Shown: positions 12,505 through 24,359, counted from the stretch's first letter. The stretch is DNA of 64,000 bases from Liolophura sinensis (GCF_032854445.1 NC_088305.1:32448628-32512627), one strand, 5' to 3'. Made by a program: numbers and translations. Notes: generated by a model not told the origin, from the letters alone.

Positions 12505-14480
12505 AGTTAAGGAAGTATTCCTAAAGGTAAACACTCTGTTCCTGAGTTGATTGGGGCCTCAAATAGCGTTGTTATTATATGACTGTAGGCAATATATGAT
12601 TCGGCACACTGACAAGTAGGTACGTTTATTAAAGGGGGCATAACTCAGATACCTATCTGGGAGGGCTATCATATCGAAACATGAAAACCTGTACCAACTT
12701 AAAAATAGCAAGGAGATTTGGCCACCCTGTGTGGAGCCAATATGTGAAATTCTGGACCTTGGCTCATGGAGGAACTGACGACTTTTATGTTAAAACCTAC
12801 CTATTTACAATATCCAAACATCGGGTTGAATCAAGAGGTAGGTAGATATTAAAAGAATCCACGTTTCAGACGTACGACAGATGTCAGAATATCGTGAAAA
12901 ATCCTCAAAAATTACGTTTCCCCCACAGATGCACCTTCTCTTCATGGGTACCCAGTTCCTCTTGTTTTTCAAATTCTAGTTATTGTCACCCTGTTAAGTT
13001 TCGCGTTGTTCCTCATGCGAGTTCTGATTATTTTCACTAGTTGTAAAATAGCAGTGCAGAGATTTATAGTGTAACAAACATTCTAAGATGTCCGTGTGGC
13101 AGTATTTCCAATCTGTGCTCCCTCATACTTCTGATCGGAGGCAATTCTTGGACCCAGTTGCTCAAATTGCACATGTGTAACCTATATTTCTGCGCAGTCA
13201 TTTAAAGGCCACGAGCGTGACATTTGAGACAGGAAGCCGCCATAATAGAAAACATTCAGTCTGTGCTCTTCAGAGCATATCAACAAATACATGAGTTAAC
13301 ACAATGATCTACAAAATCTCAGACAAAAATACAGACTTTCAAAGCAGTAAAATGCTACACAATAATACTTTTTGACAGGCCTATAATTGCTTCGCCAAAT
13401 CATTTCATTGGTTATGCTTTTCTGTTATTCGTCTTGAGCCACTGTTATTATTCACTGAACGCGCCGATTACGTCGTTCACTTTGCACATTGACCTTGGAT
13501 AAGAGCGTTTAACCTTTCAGAGAGAATCTCCTGAGTGTCTTGTTCAATCTTGTTTCTCCGACATGGCAGTTACGGCCTGTTATCCCATTTTATGGCCAGC
13601 TGTCATATTTTATGGTCGGCCGCCATGTTTTATTGTCAGAGGACCCGTCTCGTGGGCGTGGCAATAAACACAGAACGATAATGTTCTACACAACACGTGA
13701 TGAACACAGTGGAATATCACAACCGGTACGATAGGCGAAGTCCAGCAGACATTCAGCGGTAATGTTGTGAGAAGCAGGGCAAGTCCGGATTAGCTCCGTG
13801 AAATATCAGACTGCCTCTTATATTAGTCCCATGAAAGGAAGGTGTTTCAATAAAGGTTTAAAGTACAGTAACAACTAAAAAGAGTTCGAATGCGTTAACG
13901 TTGGTGGGTTTTGAATGACTTACAAGTATTTAACCTGTTTACTTATAATCTGCAATGTAAGTAATTTCAGACCCAGTCAGTCAGTTCACTTACGCCATTG
14001 TTATGAAACATCAGATGTTCAAACTTTATAATCAGTTATACTATTATCAAGAAATATAAACGTCATGTAGGAGCTGTGTAAATTTAAATTTTTCATTATG
14101 GAATGTTTTTGTTGTTTCCAGTACAGAGACATTTTAAATATATATATCGCAGTTTTGAATCTGATAAATCCCAACTTATCCCAAGGTGCACCACGTTGTG
14201 GAAATCATTTCATCTCTGTCTCATCGCGCGTCAAAGACTTGTCACAATTACAGCTTCTGTTCCAAATTCCAACAGGAATATGACTTGTGGCATTGTCATT
14301 CTTTTATGATTTTTGGTGACATTCTCATGAAAAATATTATGCACTGCCCAATTTCAATATGGGACATGGGTTTATACTATTATTATTATCTCAAAGAAGA
14401 TTTTATCTTCTAGTGCATCCATTTTGCATATTGTGCTAGAGTTCCTGAAAATGTGAAAGAAGTATGACAGCGGCTTTCCG
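12505..14480. other. Non-coding, no recognised gene
   Basis: Only short open frames without family resemblance. No tandem structure was noticed. Confidence 0.5.
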
Positions 14481-14499
14481 CAAACCACATCTGCCATAC

Positions 14500-14700
14500 A
14501 TATATGTGACATAGCTCATGGAAAAGTTATCGAGGTATGATTAAAACCATATCACCCATCCGTGATATAGCTCCAAGAAAAGTCATCGAGGAATGGCTAA
14601 AACCGTGTCACCCATCCGTAACACAGCTCCACGAATAGTCATTAAGATATGACTAAAACCATGTTCCCCATTCTGTGACATACGTCCTCGAAATGTAACA
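14500..14700 (+). repeat. Tandem repeat, about 60-bp unit, three diverged copies
   Basis: Units share the order CACCCATCCGTGA/TAACA, ATAGCTCCA.GAAAAGTCAT, CGAGG.ATG.CTAAAACC. They are diverged, with about 20 percent differences by eye, so the array is old. Confidence 0.6.
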
Positions 14701-14876
14701 GTGATACAGGAGTTATATATATACGGGAATCTATGTAAATCTGACTAGCTTGTCGCAACAAACATGTGACCACCGTCATATGACACTTATTTGTTGAAAC
14801 TCACATCTAGAATTTACAGCTTCTTTGTACATAGCAACAATATATCAGAAGCCTAATCTAGTGCGGATAATATACA

Positions 14877-14960
14877 CTATGACGTAATGCACGCTATGAC
14901 GTAATATATGCTATGACGTAAAGCATAATATGACCTAATTTATACTATGACGTAATATAT
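14877..14960 (+). repeat. Short repeat cluster of TATGACGTAA motifs
   Basis: Four exact copies of CTATGACGTAA and one TATGACCTAA lie within 84 bp, separated by AT-rich text such as TATATG. TGACGTAA resembles a CREB/ATF or PAR-bZIP site. Regulatory function is inference. Confidence 0.55.
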
Positions 14961-15291
14961 GCACTTCGTTTGTTGTTTACTTTGAGATTACCGTCGCTGA
15001 GTTCTTACTTCAACGTCTCGCCAGTATCCCCCCAGTAGCACGGCGGTCAGAATGACGATAAAATAATAGTGCTGCCTCACTGAATGGCCATGCCAAAGAC
15101 ACCAGATATGAAGCCCAAGACTGTCACGTTAATATACCGTGGCGAAGCTGACCGATATTTGGTTTATTTCCTTGTAATAAGCGTTAAGCGACGAAGTATC
15201 TGGATTAATCATATCAAGTCTCAAGTCTGATCTTACTGATCCTGCCTACCCCATTATATGGGGATGAACGGCCTAACGTATCAAAAACGAC

Positions 15292-15657
15292 ATGGAATGG
15301 CTGGGTGGATGGGTTAGTCATGTAAGCAATCCAGTGGTTAAACTCCGCATCTTACTCCATACGTTCGGCCTCGTGGGATGCGCTTTACTTAGTTATTATA
15401 TAGTGTCTCTTCTGTTCTCCACGGTTAGTAGTGGTGTGATCACTCCTCACCCTGTACTGCCCGGTCTAGACAAAGCATTAGATCCGCTCACCGGCTCTTG
15501 TAAACAGAGCGCGTATCAAATAACCGCAGATAGGTTAAACTGCGCCCCGGGCCACCATGCAGTCGTTCCAGACGAAACCACGTTTACGGCGTTGTATTAC
15601 AAACCTGATTATGGAAATAATTTATCCCAATGTACGGCAAGTTTATCACAAAATTGA
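15292..15657 (+). CDS. Putative 121-residue single-pass membrane protein or first coding exon
   Basis: The ATG has a strong context (G at -3, G at +4). The frame is open for 121 codons to a TGA at 15,655. Residues about 24-44 (HTFGLVGCALLSYYIVSLLF) form one hydrophobic segment after a short basic stretch, giving a type II signal-anchor layout. The following 75 residues are polar with four Cys. I recognise no family. The layout resembles the N-terminus of a Golgi type II enzyme, but nothing catalytic is visible. It may be a chance frame. Confidence 0.3.
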   Translation: MEWLGGWVSHVSNPVVKLRILLHTFGLVGCALLSYYIVSLLFSTVSSGVITPHPVLPGLDKALDPLTGSCKQSAYQITADRLNCAPGHHAVVPDETTFTALYYKPDYGNNLSQCTASLSQN

Positions 15658-15955
15658 ATTGGCCAAATCGAGTATATATTTTTTATAACGGTTATCTGAA
15701 ATAGGATGCGGCGAGTAGATTTGTCCTGATTAAGTTTACATCTGTGCACAAGCCTCTTGGTAAATTGATTAAATCCCCGAGCGTAGCCGGATAGTCAGTG
15801 CAGATTTGTCCGTCCATTGTGCCTTCATACAGTTGTCTTCGCCTCAAAGAACCTGTTACAACAAATACCACAAAGACGAATCACGTCGACTCGAATCACG
15901 GCAACAAATGCGACAGAGAGAATAGCTTTTACTTCAATGACACCGACAAAAGATT

Positions 15956-16294
15956 AAGTGAGTGAGTGAGTGCTTGGGGTTTAACGTCGCACTTAACAAT
16001 TTTTCAGTCATATAACGACAAAGGCATCCTTAGAGTGCATGTAATGTGCCTCCTTGTTGCAGGACGGATTTCCACCGCTCTTTTATCTAGTGCTGCTTTA
16101 CTGAGACGACTTACAGAAGGTAAATAAGCCGCCCCGCCAGAGCCATTATACTGATACGGGTCAACCAGTTGTTGCACTATTCCCTTCATGCTGAACGCCA
16201 AGCCTGGAAGTTACAACTTCCTCTTTAAGTCTTAGGTGTGACTCGACTCAGGATTGATCCTGGATCTACCGCTCCAGAAGCGGACGCTCTACCA
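15956..16294 (-). mobile_element. Second SINE family, head-truncated copy with target-site duplication
   Basis: The low-coordinate end is a GTGAGTGAGTGAGTGC tail. The body contains TGTGCCTCCTTGTTGCAGGA and GCCATTATACTGATACGGGT. The tRNA-like head (minus strand) is cut inside the A-box region at GGACGCTCTACCA. Flanked by GACAAAAGATT at 15,945-15,955 and 16,295-16,305. Same family as 41,499-41,862. 5' truncation fits target-primed reverse transcription. Confidence 0.88.
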
Positions 16295-16659
16295 GACAAA
16301 AGATTTAAAGACGTCATAATATATAACGCAAATGAATTGAGGATGCCGTTTACTGTAGTACCTGTACATGGTAACACCTGTCCAAAGCATTATTTAGAAT
16401 ACCGCAGTTGTACATTTAAGTATCTTTTGAAGAAACCGGGCAGAGCATAATACAAACCATTGCTGGTTGTCAAGGTATCCGATAAATCTCTCAACATCTA
16501 TAAAGCGTTGATTAAAATACAGAAAGCTTGATTTCAAAACTTTCCCTCATTGGTCCAAGAGCTGGATAAGAGAATGTTCCCTAATTGGTCCAGGGCCTGT
16601 CGTCTGCTGGGAATTCAGTTGTTGAAATAGACATTCGTGTACCAGCCGTCAACCATGAT

Positions 16660-16950
16660 GGGACGTTGCGAGTCCACAAACACACCAATTTCTAAAACTA
16701 CATTCAAGAAGTTTTCCTACCATGATTTTACTGGTGGACTAAGCAGCTTCCTGTCCTGGACCCTTTGCAATGGTTTAATGTTTTTGTATATTAATACAGC
16801 GACAATGCACCATTCTGAGTAATTCCAGAGCAGTGACGTTTAATATATTGCTGTTAACTTCACTGCATATATCTTCACTTAATTCTGCTTAAGTCATGGT
16901 GCTTGGGAGCGTGTAATTGGCTATAATTTTAAGCAGTTATAGAATAAAAC
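16660..16950 (+). repeat. Dispersed non-coding repeat, related to 24,360-24,640
   Basis: It shares several blocks in the same order with 24,360-24,640: TAATTCTGC(T/C)TAAG.CATGGTG, then TAAGCAGTTA, and a TGTATAT-rich block upstream. Family unknown. Confidence 0.45.
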
Positions 16951-17925
16951 TGAGGGAAAATGTCAAGAGGTCGTATTTCGCCGGTTGCGTGTGACCATTT
17001 GCTATCAAACTGTCGTAGCTGCTCCGGGGATACTCTTCATGTTGTAATGCGCGCTACATGCGCGGTTCTCTAGCGGTCACAGATGTTCTACTGAAATGGG
17101 CCCTACAAGTTCTATGAAAGGTGGTCTTGAGTGAGTCATCAGACTGGTTCATGTTATCATTGTATCCAGCTGTGAGACATGATTGTGCCCATATTGGACC
17201 AATATGCTTCAGTGATAACATTCACCAACAAGCCTGACTTCTATACTCAGGCCTCAGGCCCATTTTATCCCCAACTTAACATGATTTCAGTTAGCACTAA
17301 ACGAATTACCAATCTTTAGCCATTGGTGCATGTATGGCTTCAAAATTAAGTAGTAAAACGTGTAAAACAGTGATTCCTACCATTAAAGTCAAATAGGAGC
17401 TACTGTAATGATTTATTCCTCGGAGTATACCGCCTAAACCCAAGCACCTTGACAATACGTGTGGGTCATCAGTCAGAGAGCAGTAGTGCTTCAATACCTG
17501 ACTGTGTGGTTAAGAACAATGAATAGTATCCGGTTGAGTTTTATGTCTGTGGAGAATGCCGTGGGTAGTATTGTTTGAAACACGCCATGTCTCCTGACAG
17601 CTTCGCTGAAATGACTGTGAAGACAGCGGTTACTTACATCGGAATGAGCCCATCTGGAATCAGACAGACTCGTAAAACTGCCACAGTTGGCACTGTTCTC
17701 TTGGTCAAAATGGAGATACACATGTACTCGTCCTACTGTCAGACGACCCGAACCTTCCGCTGGCTGAGCGATGAAGAAAACTGCCACAGATAAGAATGAA
17801 TCTTGCCATTTTCGTATTCCTACTCACGTTCATTTGGATTCGACCTTAAGTCAGTATATTTGGTATGCATGTATATAGGTCATTAACAGTTTTACAGTCA
17901 CATATATGACGACTTTGTATGGATG
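16951..17925. other. No recognised gene
   Basis: Overlapping unrecognised open frames lie at 17,491-17,787 (minus, 98 codons) and 17,575-17,793 (plus, 72 codons). Neither resembles a known family and each is the shadow of the other. Confidence 0.4.
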
Positions 17926-17929
17926 TTTG

Positions 17930-18150
17930 GCAGGATTTAACATCGTGCTTAACACTTTTTCACTCATATGACGACGAGGAGGCATTGGGTGTGTGTGCAT
18001 ACACTGTGTCTTTTCGTGGCAGGCCGAGTCCATGCCGCCAAAATGCTGCCAACACTGAAGTATTATGACGAAGACACCAGACATGATACCCTACTCAGTC
18101 ACATTGTACTGAAACCGGGTCACAGTTTCCAGTGCTGAGCGCCAAGCGAA
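17930..18150 (-). repeat. Third dispersed repeat family (decayed)
   Basis: It shares ATATGACGACGA, GACACCAGACATGATAC, and CAGTGCTGAGCGCCAAGCGA with the copy at 23,475-23,705. It has the same overall plan as the second SINE family (TTTTTCAC/GTCATATGACGACGA start and CTGAGCGCCAAGCGA end) with a different middle, so it is probably a sister family. The orientation is by analogy. Confidence 0.55.
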
Positions 18151-18244
18151 GGCAATAACAGGTACAGTTTGTATCTGCTCAATTGCAGGCCGTTGCTCGG
18201 TTTCCTGGTTTCCAAAATAACAAAGCTAAATATATGTACGTTCT

Positions 18245-19145
18245 TATGCTAGAATACACATGGACCGGTTTGGAGTAAAGGATCAGTCATGGACAAATGC
18301 ACATGGACCGGCTCGACGGAAACATCACTCATTGACAAACACACATGGACCGGCTCGGTGTAAAACATCACTCATGGACAAATATGTAGGGACCGGCTCA
18401 GCGTAAAATATCAGTCATGGAGAAATACACATTGACCGGTTTGGCGTAAAAGATCAGTCATGGACAAATACACATGGACCGGTTTGGCGTAAAACGCCAG
18501 TCATGGGCAAATACACATGGATCGGTTTGGCGTAAAACGCCAGTCATGGGCAAATACACATGGACCGGCTTGTCATGGATTGGCTCGGCGTAAAAGATCA
18601 GTCATGGAGAAGTAACAAAGGACAGGTTCGGCGTAAAACATCAGTCATGGACAAATACAAATGGACCGGTTTGACGTAAGAGATTAGTATTGGACAAATA
18701 CACTTGGACCGGCTCGGCGTAAAACATCAGTCATGGAGAAATACTCATGGGCCTGCTCCTCGCAAAACATCACTCATGGACAAATACACATGGACCGGCT
18801 CGGCGTAAGCGTCACCCATGGACAAATACACATGGGTCGGTTTGGCGTAAAACGCCAGTCATAGGCAAATACACATGGACCGGTTTGGGGTAAAATGTCG
18901 GTCATGAACAAATACACATGGACAGGTTTGGATGGACTGGCTTGGCGTAAAACATCAGTCATGCAGAAATACGCATGGACCGGCTCAGCGTAAAACATCA
19001 GTCATGGACAAATACACATGGATCGCTTTGGCGTAAAAGATCAGTCATGGACAAATACACATGGACCGGTTTGGGGTAAAACGCCAGTCATGGACAAATA
19101 CGCATGGGTCAGCTCGGCGTAAAACATCAGTCATGAACAGATACG
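18245..19145 (+). repeat. 43-bp minisatellite, about 20 copies
   Basis: Core motifs recur in order: CATGGACAAATACACATGGA, CCGG(C/T)T(C/T)GGCGTAAAA, then (CATCAGT or CGCCAGT). Units differ at fixed positions (CTCGGCG versus TTTGGCG), making at least two unit classes. A few insertions near 18,570 and 18,925 break the period. Not coding. Confidence 0.9.
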
Positions 19146-19149
19146 TGAG

Positions 19150-19957
19150 TAACATTTAACGATCCATATTATACACGGGGCCTATCTGATCAGTCAGGAA
19201 AGGAGCCAGATGTAGAAGTTTGGCTAGATACCCGCTTTTACCTGCGTCACCGCTTGTCCTTGGTGTATCCCTCTTGTCTCCAATCGTCACACGTGCGTAA
19301 CGCAGAGTCTATCTGCTGTCATTGCCTCCGGCCAGTCAGGTAGTCGTGTCATCTAGTAAATAACTATGTAATGGCCTCTCCCAATAACGCCACATAACGG
19401 TGCGAGTACTTTATGCCATCCGACGTTTAAAATCTGATACTACTATGCAGCAATGAATGAGCTGAGATTGTACTGGGCTGAATTCATCTCTCACTTGCTG
19501 ATTTTGCTGAGATTTTGTCATTTGTCTTGTGTGTATGATGCATATGTACTTGGGCAGTGAGGTGCAATGTCTTCCGAGACCTGGATCGCCATCATGGGTG
19601 ATCTGTGTGCTAAAAATTACTTATCAAGTACATTACAGCCTGATGTCACCAGTTAAATAAAATCCAAACCGACACTCGTTAAAACGTTGTTTGAACTTGT
19701 AGAGGTAAACCCTGGTGACATAAAACAAACACTTTGACTCCAAAACTTCATCTGGAAACAGCCCAATTTTCAGCTTATCTGTACAGATTCAATGCGTTTT
19801 TTAAAAATCATTACATGAAACTTGTTAAATGCTAATTACAGATAACGCTAAAACTAATCACACCTTTAGCAATCATTTTTTCTTGGCCCAGTTAATTTTC
19901 ATCATTTGAGTTAAAGTGTTTAAAGAACAGTTTGAATTAAACATATTAGTACTACAT
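19150..19957. other. Non-coding, no recognised gene
   Basis: No open frame or repeat of note. Confidence 0.45.
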
Positions 19958-19965
19958 AAAGTACA

Positions 19966-20210
19966 GGTAGGCTATCCGTAACCGAGAGGGTTAGCACGCC
20001 AACGTGCAACAATGACCCGCAAGCCTCTCACCTTTGCGATTGGTGTGAGTTCAAGTCCAAGTCATGTTGGCTTCCTCTCTGGTCGTACCTGGTAAGGTTT
20101 GCCGGCAACCTGTGGATTTTCCCCAATTTTCACACACGATGATGCTGGCCGTCTTAGTATAAGTGAAATATTCTTGAGTACGGCGTAAACACCGATCAAA
20201 TAAATAAATC
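19966..20210 (+). mobile_element. tRNA-derived SINE, plus orientation, with target-site duplication
   Basis: The head carries an A-box-like GTAACCGAGAGGGTTAG and a B box GAGTTCAAGTCC at about 20,047. The body has GCTTCCTCTCTGGTCGTAC, and the 3' end is AAATATTCTTGAGTACGGCG then an AAATAAATAAAT tail. Flanked by AAAGTACA at 19,958-19,965 and 20,211-20,218. Same family as 12,248-12,494, opposite orientation. Confidence 0.85.
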
Positions 20211-20218
20211 AAAGTACA

Positions 20219-21577
20219 AGAACTAACGAAAAACCCATCATTAATAACGAAACTTTACCACTGGAATTTCTAAATGATTTTTTATAGAGAGAAAATAATC
20301 CGCAGAACGCATATCTGTGTGTAAGCAAGGATAATTCAAGCAGCAAATAGCGTGGTTAAACATTTAAATAGATAAACAGGTTTAGTGCGCTTTCGTGTTC
20401 GTGTATTAAATTGATTCTTTCTTTCAGAGGTTTGTTGAATCAGCACAAAGCTTCTTACAAACAAGATGGTTTAGCGGAGGAGATCGTCGTCTTATGCCGG
20501 GTATCTTCTTTTCAGTATGGGTTAAATAAACTAAGGAACGGAACGCTTTTTGTGTAGCAGAAGCAATTGTTTCTGTTCTAGACGCCTTTCCGAATGTTGT
20601 CACCGAAGATTGTAAAATCTGAACTGTTTACTGAGCACCTCGCTTGCGCCCAAAGCTGCTTTTGTGCATCTTTATTGAACGTTGTGTCTTTGACGCATAG
20701 ATCGTTTTAAACTAACATCTTTCTATAGAGTTGACAGTTTCTAAGCCTTCCATACATGCTCGCTACTAACCCAGGTCATATACATGTAAGTGAAATACAC
20801 GTACATGAAACGGTCATCTTGGTTAGTCCGCGTCGCCCTATGTCTTCCTGTTTGGACCCGTGAGGTCCCCCATGACGTTCCATTCCCACCACTTACAGCT
20901 TTTCAACTCTAGTGAGTCGCATTAGAACCCATTCCTGAAGGTCCAGCCCAATTTTTGCTTGTGTCCGTTTAGATGAGCCATCACAGACTGAGGAGGTCGA
21001 TGTGTTGTTGACCTCACGGCGTCTCGGGGGACAGGTATATATTTATCACACGACAAGATTACCCCCAAGGGACCGTCGATCATAAATTTGATTTAGTGAG
21101 GGAATCATTTTCCACAAACTACAGTACCAAATAAGCAAATTATACATTATCTACAATACGTAAAAACATCTAAAACAGTAAATCCGAAGTTAAACATATT
21201 TTCGCTTCGTTTCTTTGTGGTTTGAGTGTGCATGGTCAATAACTGTTCTGTTTGTACCCACAGGTAGTATTAACGTGTTAAATGCATTCTACGCATTACG
21301 ACAACACGGCTTTACTCAAAGTGGTTTGTTACGTATTTGAAATGTCTCCAATCTGTTTTCTCAACGCAAATATCTGACCACTGATTTCCACTACGGTAAA
21401 ATACCTATACCTAAAATTGCGTTATCAAATTCCTTTCAATACCGCTTTTCAGGGGGGTGGGGGCATAAAATGAACTCTTAGAAATACATATCCCTAACTG
21501 ATGGAAAACGAAAACCGATGCTATCGCTGAGGCAGGTCAGGAGACGGGAGTGAGGTTAGTTTGGGAATTTCCACACT
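20219..21577. other. No recognised gene
   Basis: On the minus strand, about 20,920-21,040 is open and ends at a consensus donor (AAAAGCT then GTAAGT at about 20,905). I see no clear acceptor or family match, so it is not called as an exon. Confidence 0.35.
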
Positions 21578-22487
21578 TCAGTACTGAGTATGTCGTCCGT
21601 TTGTCTGCTGCACTGCTACACATAGACCCGGCACATAGACCTGATGAGATGCTCAATTTCCCACTCCAGTGTTACCACACGCAACTCCGCGATATTAAGC
21701 TGAAGTGGAAGTCACCGACGAACACGCCGGTCGTGGACATCCCACAGATGTTCATTTGGTGACACAACAGTTGAATACACAGGCCAGTCGAGAACTTCAA
21801 GGTTTTCGGACTAAGGAAATGCTCTATATACAGAGGCAACATAGGGACGAGCACTGTCGTACTGAAATGTTACTCCATGCCAGTGGGACGAGTGTTAGGC
21901 GCATGATTTCATCACAATATCTGACCGCATTCAAGTCACCGTCGATGAACTGAAGTTGAGTGCGGTGGTCATGATTTATCCCCGCGCAGAAGTACCCCGA
22001 CACCACTACATTGCACCCAACTCACGACGGCGGCGCCGGAATAGCGCTTACCGACCCACCGCCAAACTCGCTGAGTTAACACGCCGCCATCGTGCCAAAG
22101 GCCAACGAACATGAAACTTAGCCCAGTCGCGCCGACCCTGATGTCGCGCAGGGACAAGGTACGCTTCTCTGAGGCCATTCCGAACCGCTTGAGCGGAAAT
22201 CCGGTTATTATGGAGCCCGACCGTTTACCATTACCTATGGCAGTAGCTGACCTGGAACGGTCACGGAGGTGGAGGGGGCGAATATGGTGGTTTTCGTCGG
22301 GGGTCGTTACACGCGGTCCGCGGGCATGCGGGCCATTAGCTGTCGTACCAAATTCTTCCAGACGTCTTCTGCGATGACTAATCGTCGACACATTAACGTG
22401 AAGGTCTGTGGTAACAGCTCTAATGGTCATGACAGCGTCCAGCATGCCGATGGCGCGCACTCGTTGGTTTTGTTGCAAATGGGGCAT
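21578..22487 (-). pseudogene. Tc1/mariner-like transposase, decayed
   Basis: The N-terminus reads MPHLQQNQRVRAIGML, then VNVSTISHRRRRL (helix-turn-helix DNA-binding region) and PRVTTPDENHHIR, all typical of Tc1-type transposases of marine invertebrates. Later pieces fall in different frames: RVWR.VGKRYSGAAVV, HDHRTQLQFIDGDLNAVRY, a segment with FQYDSARPYVA holding the second catalytic Asp, WPVYS...NEHLWD, and a C-terminus near NGRHTQY with stop at 21,578-21,580. The segment that should carry the first catalytic Asp (SDESR) is missing, the third acidic site is not preserved, and there are in-frame stops and frameshifts. It is therefore inactive. I could not find terminal inverted repeats. Confidence 0.88.
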
Positions 22488-23474
22488 GGTTTCCGTTTGA
22501 CAGAACTTGTGCAGTACGGGTCGCCTTTTGCACATCTAACGGGAAGCAGTACCTGGGAAGTCCTAATAGATCACTGAATACTACAAATAGGGCCACACCT
22601 TACAGACGGGTCAATATGGTGAATAGGTTTGAAATCAACAACACTTGTTTCGGAGACTGGAAAGTACACTGGAGTAGGGTTTTGCTCTTGGCCATTCCTC
22701 GGTTCTATATTGACAAAAATCACATCAATTTCTTGTGAAACACTGCAATAAGAAGAAGAAAAACAGTGTTTAGTATAGATTTCAACACGGTCATCGTCAT
22801 CCAAAAACTTTTTGTCGTAATTTTAGACAGGTAGATTCCTTTAACTGGGGAAACAGGATTAATCAGGATGGACTTTTTGAATGATGAATTTAACTGCGAT
22901 GAGTTTACGCAGCATTTTCTGAGCAGGTCTTAAAGTATGCGCTTTACACATGCTGGCTTCCATAGCCTACCCTAATGCCCACGTGACAGTCACACAGTTT
23001 CGGTAATTTCACGATTATACGGTATTCATGTTAAATACGCCAAGTGTATGATTACAATATAAGATTTCAACATTTACGGTTTTTCCTTTATGACCCATTA
23101 AAGGGTGCTAGTTGCCAAAATCAGTATATGGATACTTTAACATTATCTGTCTCCAAAAAGAAATCTGTGAAAGTGTTTTTTATACGTCCAAAATCTGCAC
23201 CAGTTTTTTGTTTGGCGATTACGTATTTGACATATTAACCAATTCCAGACAATACTGATCTCTAAGTTAGTTTTCAACTACGGACCTTCCCTATATAAGA
23301 GTATAAATTATCAGTGTTTTGATAAGCATGACATTTACACGTACCCCCTGGTTGCTCTGTCATGTTCATTCTTATCTGTTGTCAAAACCGTTATTAACAG
23401 TTTTTATCTAACAAAGCCAATGTCGCGTTTGGTCTCTCGATTTACTGATGGATCAAACTGAACTGAAGCACAGT
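22488..23474. other. No recognised gene
   Basis: Possibly includes remnant flank of the Tc1-like element. A short 77-codon minus frame at 22,571-22,804 has no recognised family. Confidence 0.4.
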
Positions 23475-23705
23475 GAATGCCCGGGGACTTTACATCATAT
23501 GACGACGATAATTCATTAGACGTTTGTACATAAACTGTTTTCTTGCGGCAGTGAGAGTCCTTGCCTCCCAAGTACTGCCTCCACTGAAGTATCATGCGGA
23601 AGACACCAGACATGACACTCAGGCGTATTATACTGACAACGGAAATAAGAGCCCTGTTTCCCTGCTCTAACCTCCCAGTGCTGAGCACCAACGGAGGCAA
23701 CAAGA
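23475..23705 (-). repeat. Third dispersed repeat family, second copy
   Basis: It shares ATATGACGACGA, GACACCAGACATGA, TATTATACTGAC and CCAGTGCTGAGC with 17,930-18,150 in the same order and orientation. Decayed. Confidence 0.55.
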
Positions 23706-23767
23706 AGTAAAATTTATTAAGTCTTCGCTAAACTATTGTACAGATGAAACACACCGTTTATCGTTAG

Positions 23768-24066
23768 AGGCGTGAGTTCCATGTCACTTCCGCTGAGTTG
23801 CGTCATACCGCCTGGCACGCGTCAGAGGCGCGAGTTTCATGTCACTTCCGCTGTGTTGCGTCATATCGCCCTGGCACGCGTCAGAGGCATGAGTTGCATG
23901 TCACCTCTGCTGAATTGCGTCATACCGCCTGGCACGCGTCAGAGGCGCGAGTTTCATGTCACTTCCGCTGTGTTGCGTCATATGGCCCTGGCACGCGTCA
24001 GAGGCGTGAGTTTCATGTCACTTCCGCTGAGTTGCGTCTTACCGCCCTGGCACGCGTCAAAGGCAT
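23768..24066 (+). repeat. 60-bp GC-rich minisatellite, five copies
   Basis: Each unit holds CATGTCACTTCCGCTG, GTTGCGTCAT and CTGGCACGCGTCAGAGGC. Unit length is about 60 and alternates slightly (CGCCT versus CGCCCT), so frames drift. Units carry an ETS-like CACTTCCG and a bZIP-like TTGCGTCA. The open frames here are by-products of the repeat. Confidence 0.88.
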
Positions 24067-24123
24067 ACACGACCTGTCGTGAGTCATGCATTAATCGGTT
24101 TTAGCGGATGCACATGTACGCAC

Positions 24124-24230
24124 ATGTGTGTAACTACTGACACGAGGCGTGTAACTACCGACGTGAGGCCTGTAACTACCGACAAGCGGTGTGTAACTAC
24201 TGACACGAGGCGTGTAACTACAGAGACGAT
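24124..24230 (+). repeat. 21-bp minisatellite, five copies
   Basis: Repeats of GTGTAACTAC followed by (T/C)GAC(A/G)(C/A)(G)AGGC. It sits about 60 bp after the 60-bp array. Confidence 0.8.
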
Positions 24231-24359
24231 GAAAAAAAGGATCAAGTGCCATCAGTTAAACTGGAGACCACGTACATACCCTATACATACTTTCAAATAA
24301 ATCCAAGCTGCAGCAAGGGTAATACGGCTGACCATCATAAATCCTGTCTCAACTGGCAA

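Noticed and set aside
12277-12534. Opposed open frames of 74-77 codons across the SINE at 12.3 kb
   Set aside because: They lie inside a non-coding SINE. Similar frames recur in other SINE copies (28,639-28,953, 31,965-32,169).
20905-21040. Minus-strand open segment ending at a consensus GTAAGT donor
   Set aside because: No polypyrimidine acceptor or family match was visible, so it is too weak to call an exon.
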